A stretch of 64,000 nucleotides of DNA from JBDSKH01 sp050245915 (GTDB taxonomy: Bacteria > Actinomycetota > Actinomycetes > Actinomycetales > Microbacteriaceae). The notes under the pieces were generated by a model. It had not been told where the DNA came from. It did not search any database and saw only the letters and a list, made by a program, of their open reading frames with translations. A program made the translations under genes and the position numbers. Positions 15,919-28,952 of the stretch are shown here, one piece after another (the stretch's first letter is position 1; every line of letters starts with the position of its first letter). The DNA is taken from assembly GCA_050245915.1 (NCBI GenBank), contig JBFWWZ010000003.1, positions 1-64,000 of the forward strand. Direction: 5' to 3'.

Positions 15919-17367
15919 TTACTGCAGAGCCCCCGGAATCCGGGGCGTGGCGCTCGCACGCAGGTCGGGCAGCTTCACGAACAGCAGCAGCACGAGCCCG
16001 ACGAGCAGCACCAGCGCGATGCCGAGCACGCCGAAGATCGTCGACCCGGAGATCGCGATCGCCAGCGCCCAGAGCCCGGGCGAGATGAACGAGGCGACGC
16101 GACCGGTGGTGGCGTAGAGGCCGAAGATCTCGCCCTGCAGGCCGACCGGGGTCACGCGGGCGAGCAGCGAGCGGCTCGCCGCCTGGGCGGGTCCGACGAA
16201 CGAGGCGAGGATGAGGCCGCCGATCCAGAAGATGATCGTGCCGAGGCCGTGCAGTGCGAACACCACGACCGCCATCGACACCAGGCCGACCAGGGCGAAC
16301 ACGATGACCGCCTTCGGGCCGAACCGGTCGTCGGCGCGGCCCGCGAAGATCGTCGAGATGCCGGCCACGATGTTCGCCACGATCGCGAAGATGATCACCT
16401 CCTGCGCGCTGAAATGGAACGCCGCGGTCGCGAGCACGCCGGCGAAGGCGAAGATGCCGGCCAGCCCGTCACGGTAGATCGCGCTGGCGAACAGGAACCA
16501 GAACGCCGGCCGCGAGTCCCGGAACAGCCGCCGCAGGTCTTTCACCAGCAGCACGTAGCCCTGGAAGAAGTTCACCTTGCGGTGCTCGGCGTCGTGCGGC
16601 GGCGCCTCGGGCACGTTGAGGAATATCGGGATGCTGAACACGACCGTCCAGACGGCGGCGCCCGCCGCGATGAGCCGGTACGCGAGCCCGTTCGAGGTGT
16701 CCATCCCGAACCAGTCGGCGAAGGTCAGCACCACGACGATCACCAGCGCGACGATGCCGCCGATGTAGCCGAGGCCCCAGCCGAGGCCGGAGACCTTGCC
16801 GATCGTCCGCCGGGTCGAGACCTGGTGGAGCATCGCGTTGTAGTTGACGCCGGCGATCTCCGAGACGACGGCGCCGAGCGCGAGGAACGCGGCGCCCAGC
16901 CAGAAGTACGACGGGTCGGCCTGCACGAAGAACAGCCCGAACTGCAGCAGCGCGAGCAGCATCGTGAAGAGGAACAGCGCGCCCTTCTTGCGCCCGGTCG
17001 CGTCGGCGCGCTGCCCGAGCACGGGGGCGAGCAGCAGGATGAGGATGCCCGCCGCGAAGGTCACCCACCCGTAGCCGCTGGACAGCTCCGCGAGCGCTCG
17101 GACCTTGACCGGGTCGTCGTCGGCGAGGGATGCGACCCCGGAGGGCAGGAAGTCGTCGCCGACCAGGTAGATGGCGGCGAAGACGAAGGTCAGGATGACG
17201 GAGTTGAAGGGCTGGGTGGCGAAGTCCCAGAGCGCCCAGGAGGCGACCTGCTTGCGGGGGACGACCTTGTCGTCGTCGTCGGCGAGCATCGCCATCGGCC
17301 CGATGGCCTGCGTGTTCGCGGTGGGCGGGGGCGTGGGGACGGCGTCGTCCTTCGGGCTGCGTGCCAT
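15919..17367 (-). CDS. MFS transporter, UMF1/Atg22-like
   Basis: 482 residues, about 12 membrane helices, with a ~45-residue hydrophilic N terminus. The first-helix segment WALWDFATQPFNSVILTFVF is typical of the UMF1 family, whose eukaryotic relatives are vacuolar amino-acid effluxers. A charged central loop (residues ~235-265) separates the halves. The substrate is unknown. TAGGGT ends 6 nt before the ATG. Confidence 0.88.
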   Translation of the reverse strand: MARSPKDDAVPTPPPTANTQAIGPMAMLADDDDKVVPRKQVASWALWDFATQPFNSVILTFVFAAIYLVGDDFLPSGVASLADDDPVKVRALAELSSGYGWVTFAAGILILLLAPVLGQRADATGRKKGALFLFTMLLALLQFGLFFVQADPSYFWLGAAFLALGAVVSEIAGVNYNAMLHQVSTRRTIGKVSGLGWGLGYIGGIVALVIVVVLTFADWFGMDTSNGLAYRLIAAGAAVWTVVFSIPIFLNVPEAPPHDAEHRKVNFFQGYVLLVKDLRRLFRDSRPAFWFLFASAIYRDGLAGIFAFAGVLATAAFHFSAQEVIIFAIVANIVAGISTIFAGRADDRFGPKAVIVFALVGLVSMAVVVFALHGLGTIIFWIGGLILASFVGPAQAASRSLLARVTPVGLQGEIFGLYATTGRVASFISPGLWALAIAISGSTIFGVLGIALVLLVGLVLLLFVKLPDLRASATPRIPGALQ

Positions 17368-17373
17368 GGACGC

Positions 17374-17379
17374 ACCCTA
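17374..17379 (-). promoter_or_regulatory. Leaderless -10 of the MFS gene (TAGGGT)
   Basis: Minus-strand TAGGGT 6 nt before the ATG at 17367. Confidence 0.5.
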
Positions 17380-17412
17380 GCGCCCGCGGGTATCCGGACG
17401 GCGATGACGCGA

Positions 17413-17433
17413 CTTGAGCCGCCTGCACTCAAG
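17413..17433. promoter_or_regulatory. HAIR element 1 (HspR operator)
   Basis: Matches the HspR consensus CTTGAGT-N7-ACTCAAG at 13 of 14 specified positions. It lies directly upstream of the -35 of the dnaK promoter. Confidence 0.85.
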
Positions 17434-17438
17434 TTCGC

Positions 17439-17466
17439 TTGACAAAGTTATCCACAGGCTTAGACT
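17439..17466 (+). promoter_or_regulatory. dnaK operon promoter
   Basis: TTGACA (17439-17444) and TAGACT (17461-17466) with a 16-bp spacer. The two HspR sites flank it, one upstream of -35 and one overlapping the -10 and start point. Confidence 0.75.
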
Positions 17467-17485
17467 TGATACGGCTCGGCTCAAG
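17465..17485. promoter_or_regulatory. HAIR element 2 (HspR operator)
   Basis: CTTGATA-N7-GCTCAAG, an imperfect HspR site overlapping the -10 and likely transcription start, suited to repression of the operon including hspR itself. Confidence 0.75.
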
Positions 17486-17522
17486 TCGAGCTCTCACGAC
17501 CGCATCTAGGAGTACCAAGACC

Positions 17523-19385
<1,863 letters not shown>

Positions 19386-19387
19386 AC

Positions 19388-19978
19388 ATGGCCGACACGT
19401 CACCGAAAGACGAGGGCGAAGAGCCCATCGTCAACGACAAGCGCAAGATCGATCCCGAGACAGGAGACGTCAGGGAGCCCGCCGCCGACGCGGCGGACCA
19501 GCCCGACGACGCCGCCCTGTCGGAGGACGACCTGGCCATCCTCGACGAGGCCGAGCGTGACCTGGTCGCGGAGTACCGTGACCGGGCCGCGCGCGCCGAG
19601 GCGGAGCTGAAGAACTTCCGCACCCGCGTCGAGCGCGACCGCGCCGCCAACCGCGAGGTGGTGATCGCCGAGGTGCTGCGCAACCTGCTGCCGGCGGTCG
19701 ACGACCTCGACCGGGCGGAGGCGCACGGCGACCTCGTCGACGGCAGCCCGCTCGCCCTGGTGGCGGCGAAGCTGCGTGCCGGGTTCGAGAAGTACGGCCT
19801 GCACAAGGTCGGCGAGAAGGGCGAGCCCTTCGACCCGAAGCTGCACGAGGCGATCGCCCAGGTGTACAGCAAGGACGTGTCGGTCAACACGGTCGCGGAT
19901 GTGATCGAGTCCGGCTACGCCCTCGGCGACCGCCTGCTGCGCCCCGCCAAGGTCGCCGTCAGCGTCCCCGAGCCGTAA
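19388..19978 (+). CDS. grpE: Nucleotide exchange factor GrpE
   Basis: 196 residues: an acidic disordered N terminus (1-60), a long coiled-coil (about 60-110, ERDLVAEYRDRAARAEAELKN), and the C-terminal beta domain with FDPKLHEAI near 155. It releases ADP from DnaK. It starts 2 nt after the dnaK stop. Confidence 0.95.
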   Translation: MADTSPKDEGEEPIVNDKRKIDPETGDVREPAADAADQPDDAALSEDDLAILDEAERDLVAEYRDRAARAEAELKNFRTRVERDRAANREVVIAEVLRNLLPAVDDLDRAEAHGDLVDGSPLALVAAKLRAGFEKYGLHKVGEKGEPFDPKLHEAIAQVYSKDVSVNTVADVIESGYALGDRLLRPAKVAVSVPEP

Positions 19979-19986
19979 GGGGAACC

Positions 19987-20964
19987 GTGGCGAGTCAGGA
20001 CTGGTTCGACAAGGACTTCTACGCCGTCCTCGGCGTCAAGAAGGATGTGTCGGACGCCGAGCTGAAGAAGACGTACCGCAAGCTGGCACGTCAGTTCCAC
20101 CCGGACTCCAACCCGGGGGATGCGAAGGCGGAAGCGCGCTTCAAAGAGATCAGCGAGGCGTACTCGGTCCTCTCCGACCCGCAGATGCGGCAGGAGTACG
20201 ACCAGATCCGGGCGATGGGCTCCGGTGCGCGGTTCACCCCCGGCGCCGGCGGCGGCTCGGCCGGGTTCGAGGATGTGTTCGGCGGGATGTTCGGCCAGCG
20301 CGGCGGGCGCACCCAGTACACGGGCGGGTTCGAGGACCTGCTCGGCGGCATGTTCGGCGGCGGCGGGTTCGGCACGCCCACCGGCGGCTTCCGGGGTGAT
20401 GGCGGGCCCACCAAGGGCGCCGACATCTCGGCGAAGACGACGCTCGACTTCCTCACCGCCATCCGCGGCGACACCGTGACGCTCACCATGCAGAACGGCA
20501 GGGAGACGAAGGTCAAGATCCCGGAAGGGGTCGCGGACGGCCAGAAGATCCGCCTGAAAGGCAAAGGACACCCGAGCGCGGACGGCGGGCCCGCCGGCGA
20601 CCTGGTGCTCACCGTCGCGGTGCGCAAGCATCCCGTCTTCGAGCGCGAAGGGCTCAACCTGCGGGTCGACGTGCCTGTCACGTTCGCCGAAGCGGCACTC
20701 GGCGCGACGATCGAGGTGCCGACCCTCGACGGCGCCCCCGTGAAACTGCGCGTCGCGCCCGGCACCCCCAGCGGGCGGGTGCTGCGGGTGAAAGGCCGCG
20801 GGGTCACCACCGGCAAGGGCACCGGCGACCTGCTCGCCGAGGTGGTCGTCGCCGTGCCGAACCACCTGCCCGACAAGGCGAAAGACGCGCTGGAGAAGTT
20901 CGCGGCGGCGATGCCCGCCGAGAACCCGCGCGCCGAGCTGCTGGACCGTGCGAGAGGAGCGTGA
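19987..20964 (+). CDS. dnaJ: DnaJ-type co-chaperone without zinc finger
   Basis: 325 residues. J domain at 10-75 with the HPD triad at 38-40; a Gly/Phe-rich region at ~80-135 with repeated GFEDxxGGMFG units; then two beta-sandwich substrate domains. The four CxxCxGxG zinc motifs are absent, as in class B proteins and the DnaJ1-type protein of actinobacterial dnaK operons. It stimulates the DnaK ATPase. GTG start 8 nt after grpE. Confidence 0.93.
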   Translation: MASQDWFDKDFYAVLGVKKDVSDAELKKTYRKLARQFHPDSNPGDAKAEARFKEISEAYSVLSDPQMRQEYDQIRAMGSGARFTPGAGGGSAGFEDVFGGMFGQRGGRTQYTGGFEDLLGGMFGGGGFGTPTGGFRGDGGPTKGADISAKTTLDFLTAIRGDTVTLTMQNGRETKVKIPEGVADGQKIRLKGKGHPSADGGPAGDLVLTVAVRKHPVFEREGLNLRVDVPVTFAEAALGATIEVPTLDGAPVKLRVAPGTPSGRVLRVKGRGVTTGKGTGDLLAEVVVAVPNHLPDKAKDALEKFAAAMPAENPRAELLDRARGA

Positions 20965-21380
20965 TGGACGAGTTCAGCCCCCTCTTCCCGATCGCCGCCG
21001 CGGCGGAGCTCAGCGGCATGCACCCGCAGACGTTGCGCCAGTACGACCGTCTCGGGCTGGTGTCGCCGCGGCGCACCGCCGGCCAGTCCCGTCGCTACTC
21101 GATGCGGGATGTCGCGCAGCTCCGCGAGATCGCGCGGCTGAGCGCGGAAGGCCTCAACCTCGAAGGCATCCGCCGCATCCTGACCCTCGAAGATCAGGTC
21201 ACCGCGCTCGCGATGCGCGTGCGCGAGCTGGAGAGCGCGCTCGCCGAAGAGGTGCTGAATCGTCCCGGCCGGCGGGTGTTCGCCGCCGGATCGGAAGGGG
21301 ACGTGGTCCCCCTGCGCGCCGGGGAGCGCGCCAGGAAACAGAACCAGGTCGTCGTGTGGCGACCCATCGGACGTTCGTAG
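20964..21380 (+). CDS. hspR: Heat-shock repressor HspR (MerR family)
   Basis: 138 residues. MerR-type winged helix at 8-75: AAAAELSGMHPQTLRQYDRLGL, then RRYSMRDVAQLREI. Represses the operon through the HAIR elements at 17413-17485; in the family DnaK acts as co-repressor. ATG at 20964 is preferred over GTG 20961 because GAGAGGAG then lies 4 nt upstream instead of 1 nt. The C terminus is basic. Confidence 0.95.
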   Translation: MDEFSPLFPIAAAAELSGMHPQTLRQYDRLGLVSPRRTAGQSRRYSMRDVAQLREIARLSAEGLNLEGIRRILTLEDQVTALAMRVRELESALAEEVLNRPGRRVFAAGSEGDVVPLRAGERARKQNQVVVWRPIGRS

Positions 21381-21392
21381 AAGGAAGCAGCG

Positions 21393-23570
<2,178 letters not shown>

Positions 23571-24569
23571 TCACCGCAGGGCCGGCAGCACCTCGCGCTC
23601 GAAGAGCTCGACGCCCGACCGGTCCCACGCCGACTCCGGGAAGTTGTGGATGCTGTACCCGAGTCCCAGCGCGCGGCGCTCCTGCAGGGTCTCGATGATC
23701 TGCTCCGGCGTGCCCACCAGCGTCTCGTGGTTGCCCGTCCGGTAGACGTTGGTCGCGTACTCGGCGGCCCGCTCGGCGCCCATCGAGGTCGCCCACCGGG
23801 CCTCGAGCCGGTCGATCCGCTCCTGCACCTCGGCCTCGGTCTCACCGATGATCGTGTTCCAGTTGCTGCTGCGGGTGATGGCGCCGAAGTCTGTCCCGAC
23901 GGCGGCGCAGTGCTCCCGCAGCAGCTCGCTCTTCTGCCGGAACCCCTCGAGCCCGTAGTTGAAGTTCGTGTACCGCGCGTACTGCGCCGCGATCTTCAGT
24001 GTCACCTTCTCGCCGCCGCCGGCCACCCACATCGGGATGCCGCCCTCCTGCAGCGGGAGCGGACGGACGATCGCGCCGTCCACCTGGTAGAACTCGCCGT
24101 CGAGGGTCGCCGTGCCGGCCGTCCACGCCTGACGGAAGATCTCCACGCCCTCGCGCAGCATCCGCAGCCGCTCGGGGGCGTCGGGGAACCCGTAGCCGTA
24201 GGCCCGCCACTCGTGCTCGTACCAGCCGGCGCCGATCCCCATCTCGACCCGGCCGCCGGAGATCACGTCGACGGTTGCCGCCACCTTCGCCAGGTACGCC
24301 GGGTTGCGGTAGGCCATGCAGGTGCACATCTGGCCGAGCCGGATACGCGAGGTGGTGGCCGCGAAGGCCGACATGAGCGTCCAGGCCTCGTGCGTCGCCT
24401 CCTGACTGGGCACCGGGACGGTGTGGAAGTGGTCGTACACCCAGAGCGACTCCCACGGGCCCGCGTCGGCGGCGAGAGCCAGGTCGCTCATCACCCGCCA
24501 CTGGTCGGCCGTGTCGATGCCGACGAGGTCGTGCCGCCAGCCCTGGGGGATGAAGAGTCCGAAACGCAT
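23571..24569 (-). CDS. LLM-class F420-dependent oxidoreductase
   Basis: 332 residues, luciferase-like TIM barrel with FGLFIPQGW at the N terminus, LWVYDHFHTV near 42, GIGAGWYEHEW near 110, and MWVAGGGEKVTLKI near 178. Members of this class in Actinobacteria use the deazaflavin F420 and act on varied substrates. The start at ATG 24569 is supported by TAGGCT 7 nt upstream. Its stop codon directly abuts the clpB stop. Confidence 0.88.
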   Translation of the reverse strand: MRFGLFIPQGWRHDLVGIDTADQWRVMSDLALAADAGPWESLWVYDHFHTVPVPSQEATHEAWTLMSAFAATTSRIRLGQMCTCMAYRNPAYLAKVAATVDVISGGRVEMGIGAGWYEHEWRAYGYGFPDAPERLRMLREGVEIFRQAWTAGTATLDGEFYQVDGAIVRPLPLQEGGIPMWVAGGGEKVTLKIAAQYARYTNFNYGLEGFRQKSELLREHCAAVGTDFGAITRSSNWNTIIGETEAEVQERIDRLEARWATSMGAERAAEYATNVYRTGNHETLVGTPEQIIETLQERRALGLGYSIHNFPESAWDRSGVELFEREVLPALR

Positions 24570-24576
24570 GGCTTCG

Positions 24577-24582
24577 AGCCTA
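24577..24582 (-). promoter_or_regulatory. Leaderless -10 (TAGGCT)
   Basis: Minus-strand TAGGCT 7 nt before the ATG at 24569; overlaps the stop codon of the terC-like gene. Confidence 0.5.
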
Positions 24583-25488
24583 CGTCCGGTCGGCGGGCTC
24601 CCCCGTGTGGCCCGAACCCGTCTGGCCCGACACGATCTGGCCCGACACCGGCCGGCCGGACAGGGTGACCCGTCCGTCGGAGCCTCCCTCGGCGGCAGCG
24701 GTCGCGGCCGTGTCGTCCCCGTAGGCATGCGGGTGGTGCAGCTCGACCGGGGTCTCGGTGCGACCCGGGTCCCGTCGTCGCTGCCGGGCCCGGTAGACGA
24801 GGTTCAGGATCTCGACCACGACGGCGAACGCCATCGGCACGTAGATGAGGGCCTTGTCGACCTTGATCCCGAAGCCGTCCACGATGAGGAACACGCCGAT
24901 CAGCACCAGGAACGCGAGCGCGAGCAGCTTCACCGACGGGTGGCGGTTGACGAACGCGAAGATGTGCTTCGACGCGAAGAGCATGATGCCGAACGACAGC
25001 AGGACGGCGGCGATGATCACCAGCAGGCTGTCGACCATCCCGACGGCCGTGATGACGGAGTCGAACGAGAACACCATGTCGACCACGAAGATCTGGCCGA
25101 GGACCGCGGCGAACGTCGCCGCCTTCGCCGATCCGGTGCCGTGCTCGGCGCCCTCCAGCTTCTCGTGGATCTCTTTCACGGCCTTGTAGATCAGGAACAG
25201 CCCTCCCCCGATCAGGATGAGGTCGCGACCCGAGAAGCCGTAACCCGCGACCGTGAACAGGTCGACGGTCAGCGAGATGATCCAGGAGGCGGCGAACAGC
25301 AGGCCGATGCGACCCAGCATCCCGATGGTGAGGCCCAGGTTGCGCGCCAGCGCCTGCTGCCGCATCGGCAGCTTGCTGGCCAGGATCGAGATGAAGATGA
25401 CGTTGTCGACGGCGAGGACGAGCTCCAGGACGAACAGGGTGACGAACGCGACGATGAGTTCCGGGGAGACGTCGAGAGACAGGTCCAC
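24580..25488 (-). CDS. TerC-family membrane protein (probable metal exporter)
   Basis: About 302 residues, eight or so membrane helices, with the TerC signatures LELVLAVDNVIFISI near 25 and DMVFSFDSVITAVG near 140 (Asp-rich helices that can bind metal). Family members export Mn2+ or protect during secretion. A ~70-residue disordered tail carries short repeats (VSGQIVSGQTGSGH). I place the start at GTG 25488 (MDLSLDVSPEL, as in homologs); TTG at 25500 is in frame too. Neither has a good ribosome site. Confidence 0.87.
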   Translation of the reverse strand: MDLSLDVSPELIVAFVTLFVLELVLAVDNVIFISILASKLPMRQQALARNLGLTIGMLGRIGLLFAASWIISLTVDLFTVAGYGFSGRDLILIGGGLFLIYKAVKEIHEKLEGAEHGTGSAKAATFAAVLGQIFVVDMVFSFDSVITAVGMVDSLLVIIAAVLLSFGIMLFASKHIFAFVNRHPSVKLLALAFLVLIGVFLIVDGFGIKVDKALIYVPMAFAVVVEILNLVYRARQRRRDPGRTETPVELHHPHAYGDDTAATAAAEGGSDGRVTLSGRPVSGQIVSGQTGSGHTGEPADRT

Positions 25489-25500
25489 GGCATCATCCAA

Positions 25501-25537
25501 CGGGGTGGATGCTGGGAATGCGCCCAGCGTGACCCCG
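25501..25537 (-). terminator. Nested GC-rich hairpin between fadD-like and terC-like genes
   Basis: Outer stem CGGGGT/ACCCCG encloses an inner stem GCTGGG/CCCAGC. No U tract. It may end the upstream transcript or act as a leader structure of the terC-like gene, directly before its start. I do not see the conserved core of the yybP-ykoY manganese riboswitch. Confidence 0.5.
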
Positions 25538-25542
25538 TCGCA

Positions 25543-27258
25543 TCACTCTTTCGCGGTCGCCCCGTCCTCGATGAGCGAGTCCTTGACCTTCTTGCGCAGC
25601 ACCTTGCCGATCAGCGACTTCGGCAGCTCGTCGACGAAGAACACCTGACGCGGCACCTTGTAGGCGCCGAGGGTCTCGCGCGCGTAGGCGCGCAGCGACG
25701 ACACGTCGACGGTGGCGCCCGGCTCGGTCACGACGGCCGCGACGACCTCCTCACCGTTGCGCGCGCTCGGCAGCCCGACGATGGCGACGTCGGCGACCCC
25801 GTCGAACCCGCGAAGCGCGTCCTCGACCTCGCTCGGCGAGACGTTGAACCCTCCGGTGATCACGAGCTCCTTGATGCGGTCGACGATGGTGACGAAGCCG
25901 TCGGAGTCCATCGTGACGATGTCGCCGGTGCGGAACCATCCGCCCGCCTGCGGATCCCCGACGAACACCGCCGCGGTCTCCTCCGGCTTCTTCCAATAGC
26001 CGCTCATCACCTGCGGACCGCGCACGATCAGTTCCCCGCGCTCGCCCGTCGCGACATCCTTCTCCGGGTTCTCGGGGTCGACGACGCGCACCTCGGTACC
26101 CGGCAGCGGAAGGCCCACGGTGCCCTGCCGCCGGTTGTCGGCGACCGGGTTCGCCATCAGCACGGGGCTGGTCTCGCTGAGCCCGTAGCCTTCGACGAGG
26201 TAGCCGTGGGTGAGGTTCTCCCACGGGGTGATGACCGCCTGCGACAGCGGCATCGCGCCCGAGATCGCGATCGCGATGCCGTCGAGCGAGACGCCTTTGT
26301 CTTTCGCGGCCGCGGTGAGCCGCTCGTAGATCGGCGGAACCGCCGGCAGGAAGGTCGGCGGCCGCTTCTTGATCACCGGGAGCACCAGGTCGGGGTCGAA
26401 CCGCGGGAACAGCACGAGCCGCGCCCCCATGCTCATCGCGAAGGTGAGGCAGAGGGTCAGCCCGTAGGCGTGGAACAGCGGCAGCACGGCGTGCACGCTC
26501 GCGGTCCCCCGCGGCACGGTCGGCACCCAGGCCCGCGCCTGCGCCGCGTTGACCCCGAGGTTCAGGTGCGTCAGGGTCGCACCTTTGGGGAACCCGGTGG
26601 TGCCGCTCGTGTACTGGATGAGCGCCACATCCTGCACCGTGGGAGCGGGGGTGGATGCCGCGAGCGGCTCGTTCTGCAGCAGCGCCTCCCACGTGGTCGT
26701 CCCCGACACCTTCGTCGTCAGGTCGGCGCGCTGCTTGCGCGCGCGGGAGATCGGCAGCCGCAACAACGCGCGCAGGCGCAGCGGCATCGCGCGCGTCATG
26801 TCGATGCTGACGATGTGGTCGACGGCGATGTCCCGCGGGAAGCTCTGCAGCTCGCCGACCAGCTTGTCCCAGGTGATGACGACTTTCGCGCCGTGGTCTT
26901 CGAACTGGTGCCGCAGCTCGCGCGGCGTATAGAGCGGGTTGTGCTCGATGACGATCGCGCCGAGCCGCAGCACCGCGTAGAACGCCACCACGTGCTGCGG
27001 GCAGTTCGGCAGGATCAGGGCGACCGGGTCGCCCTTGCGCACCCCGAGCTTGCGCAGGCCCTCGGCCGCGCGGGAGATCTGGTCGCCGAGCTCGGCGTAG
27101 GTCCATTCGCGGCCGAAGAACTCGAGGGCGACGTTGTCGGGGAACTCGGCGACGGAGGCCGCGATCAGGTCGGCGAGCGATCCGTCGGGGAGTTCGATGT
27201 CATCCGGAACGCCGTCGGCGTAGGACGAGATCCACGGTCTGTCTGCGGGTCGTGCCAT
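25543..27258 (-). CDS. Long-chain fatty acid-CoA ligase
   Basis: 571-residue adenylate-forming enzyme. P-loop-like YTSGTTGFPKG near 215, VEGYGLSETSP near 345, GWFRTGDIV near 430, and the C-terminal catalytic Lys in LPKSLIGKVLRK near 553. It activates fatty acids as acyl-AMP and passes them to CoA. Length and motif order match FadD. TAGGCT ends 6 nt before the start. Confidence 0.92.
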   Translation of the reverse strand: MARPADRPWISSYADGVPDDIELPDGSLADLIAASVAEFPDNVALEFFGREWTYAELGDQISRAAEGLRKLGVRKGDPVALILPNCPQHVVAFYAVLRLGAIVIEHNPLYTPRELRHQFEDHGAKVVITWDKLVGELQSFPRDIAVDHIVSIDMTRAMPLRLRALLRLPISRARKQRADLTTKVSGTTTWEALLQNEPLAASTPAPTVQDVALIQYTSGTTGFPKGATLTHLNLGVNAAQARAWVPTVPRGTASVHAVLPLFHAYGLTLCLTFAMSMGARLVLFPRFDPDLVLPVIKKRPPTFLPAVPPIYERLTAAAKDKGVSLDGIAIAISGAMPLSQAVITPWENLTHGYLVEGYGLSETSPVLMANPVADNRRQGTVGLPLPGTEVRVVDPENPEKDVATGERGELIVRGPQVMSGYWKKPEETAAVFVGDPQAGGWFRTGDIVTMDSDGFVTIVDRIKELVITGGFNVSPSEVEDALRGFDGVADVAIVGLPSARNGEEVVAAVVTEPGATVDVSSLRAYARETLGAYKVPRQVFFVDELPKSLIGKVLRKKVKDSLIEDGATAKE

Positions 27259-27264
27259 AGAGCG

Positions 27265-27270
27265 AGCCTA
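27265..27270 (-). promoter_or_regulatory. Leaderless -10 of the fadD-like gene (TAGGCT)
   Basis: Minus-strand TAGGCT 6 nt before the ATG at 27258, overlapping the 3' end of the upstream aldolase gene. Confidence 0.5.
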
Positions 27271-28335
27271 CGCGCGCAGCTCCTCGCGGATCGCCTCGAC
27301 GAAGCCGTCGATGTCGGCCTCGGTGGTGTCGAACGACGTCATCCAGCGCACCTGGCCGGCGGCGCGATCCCAGTCGTAGAAGCGGTAGCGCTCCCGGATG
27401 CGGTCGGCGGCCTCGTTGGGGAGCACAGCGAACACCGCGTTCGCCTGCGTCTCGTACGCGAACGACAGCCCGGTGATCGAGCCCGTCGAGATCAGCTCCT
27501 CCAGCGCACCCCGCAGCCGCGCCGCCATCGCGTTCGCGTGGGAGGCGCTGGCGATCCCGAGACCGCCGTCGAAGAGCGCGAGCAGCTGCGCGCTCTGGAA
27601 GCGCATCTTGCTTCCCAGCTGCATGAACGACTTGCGCAGCCGCAGCATGCCGTGGGCGCGGTCGGGGTTCAGCACCACGACCGCCTCCGCCCCGAGCAGC
27701 CCGTTCTTCGTGCCGCCGAAGCTCAGCACGTCGACCCCGGCGTCGGCGGTGAATTCGCGGAACGGGACGCCGAGCGCGGCCGCCGCGTTCCAGATGCGGG
27801 CGCCGTCGAGGTGCACCGCGAGTCCGAGCGAGTGTGCGTGATCGGCGATCGCGCGGATCTCCGTCGGCGTGTACAGCGTGCCGAGTTCGGTGGTCTGCGT
27901 GATGCTGACCGCCGCGGGCTGCGCACGGTGCTCGTCGCCCATCCCCCATGCCTGCCGGTCGATCAGCTCAGGGGTCAGCTTGCCGTCGGTGGTGTCGACG
28001 GTGAACAGCTTCAGCCCGGCGACCTTCTCGGGCGCCCCGCCCTCGTCGCTGTGGATGTGCGCGGTGCTCGTGCAGACCACCGCGCCCCACCGGGGCACGA
28101 GCGACGTCAGCGCGGTGACGTTGGCACCGGTGCCGTTGAACACCACGAACGTCTCGGCCCGCTCGCCGAACTGCTCGCGCATCACCTCGGCGAGACGCTC
28201 GGTGTACTGGTCTTCGCCGTAGCTGATCTGGTGCCCGTCGTTGGCGGCGGCGAGCGCCGCGAGCACCTCCGGATGCACGCCGGCGTAGTTGTCACTGGCG
28301 AAGCCGCGCTTCTCGCGATCGTGCAGGGGTTCCAC
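27268..28335 (-). CDS. Low-specificity L-threonine aldolase (PLP)
   Basis: 355 residues, beta-eliminating lyase fold. FASDNYAGVHPEVL at the N terminus, the PLP-stacking Ala/His region, DGARIWNAA near 180, and the Schiff-base Lys in SFGGTKNGL near 213. Cleaves threonine to glycine and acetaldehyde. GTG start; a GAGACT hexamer lies 6 nt upstream, a weaker version of the leaderless pattern. Confidence 0.9.
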   Translation of the reverse strand: MEPLHDREKRGFASDNYAGVHPEVLAALAAANDGHQISYGEDQYTERLAEVMREQFGERAETFVVFNGTGANVTALTSLVPRWGAVVCTSTAHIHSDEGGAPEKVAGLKLFTVDTTDGKLTPELIDRQAWGMGDEHRAQPAAVSITQTTELGTLYTPTEIRAIADHAHSLGLAVHLDGARIWNAAAALGVPFREFTADAGVDVLSFGGTKNGLLGAEAVVVLNPDRAHGMLRLRKSFMQLGSKMRFQSAQLLALFDGGLGIASASHANAMAARLRGALEELISTGSITGLSFAYETQANAVFAVLPNEAADRIRERYRFYDWDRAAGQVRWMTSFDTTEADIDGFVEAIREELRA

Positions 28336-28347
28336 GTGCCCAGTCTC

Positions 28348-28935
28348 TCAGAGCACGACGCGGTCGCCGGCGGCGTGATCCCACACGCCGGCGAGGGCAT
28401 CCGCGGCGGTCACCGGGTCGATCGACTTCACCACGAACGTCACCGCCCCGGCGGGGGTCTGCGACCACCGCGCGTTCAGCTGCTCCACCCAGGCCTCGGC
28501 GGCCAGCTTCGCGGCCGCGTACGCCGACGACGGCGGCCCGTCCCGGGTGACGACGGTGCTGCTCACGATCGCGAGGCGTCCCGCGGGGGCCGCCAGCAGC
28601 ATCCCCTCGAATGCCTCGCTGACGTTCAGCAGGCTGGTGACCAGACGCGCGTTCAGCCAGTCGGTCACCTCGTCGCCCCAGCCCGGCTTCCAGCCGCCGA
28701 CCAGGTGCAGGATGCCGTCGAGCTGGCCGTGACGGGTCGCGAGGTCGGCCGCGAGGGCATCGGTCGCCGCGCGGTCGGTGACATCGCAGACCAGACGCTC
28801 GGCGGCATCCACCGTCTCGAGTCGGCCCGCGTCGGTGCCGACCGCGAGCACGGTGTCGCCGCGCCCGGTGAGGAGCGCGCACACCGCGCGCCCGGTGTCG
28901 CCGGTCGCGCCGGTGACCAGAACCGTGCGGGTCAC
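28348..28935 (-). CDS. Short-chain dehydrogenase/reductase
   Basis: 195 residues, shorter than classical SDRs (~250). The N-terminal nucleotide motif GATGDTGRAV is present near residue 9, and SSAYAAAKLAAEAW near 150 supplies the Tyr-x3-Lys. The substrate is unknown. It ends 12 bp before the aldolase start and begins 17 bp after the DUF1232 gene, so the genes may share a transcript. Confidence 0.85.
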   Translation of the reverse strand: MTRTVLVTGATGDTGRAVCALLTGRGDTVLAVGTDAGRLETVDAAERLVCDVTDRAATDALAADLATRHGQLDGILHLVGGWKPGWGDEVTDWLNARLVTSLLNVSEAFEGMLLAAPAGRLAIVSSTVVTRDGPPSSAYAAAKLAAEAWVEQLNARWSQTPAGAVTFVVKSIDPVTAADALAGVWDHAAGDRVVL

Positions 28936-28952
28936 GGTTTGCGCCCGCTGAG

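Noticed and set aside
25489..25542. yybP-ykoY manganese riboswitch upstream of the terC-like gene
   Set aside because: Only ~54 nt is available and the conserved core is not seen; the structure is a plain nested hairpin.
27474..27496. A further copy of the short palindrome inside the threonine aldolase gene
   Set aside because: GATCGAGCCCGTCGAGATC only partly matches the 19-mer and codes an ordinary part of the enzyme; chance cannot be excluded.
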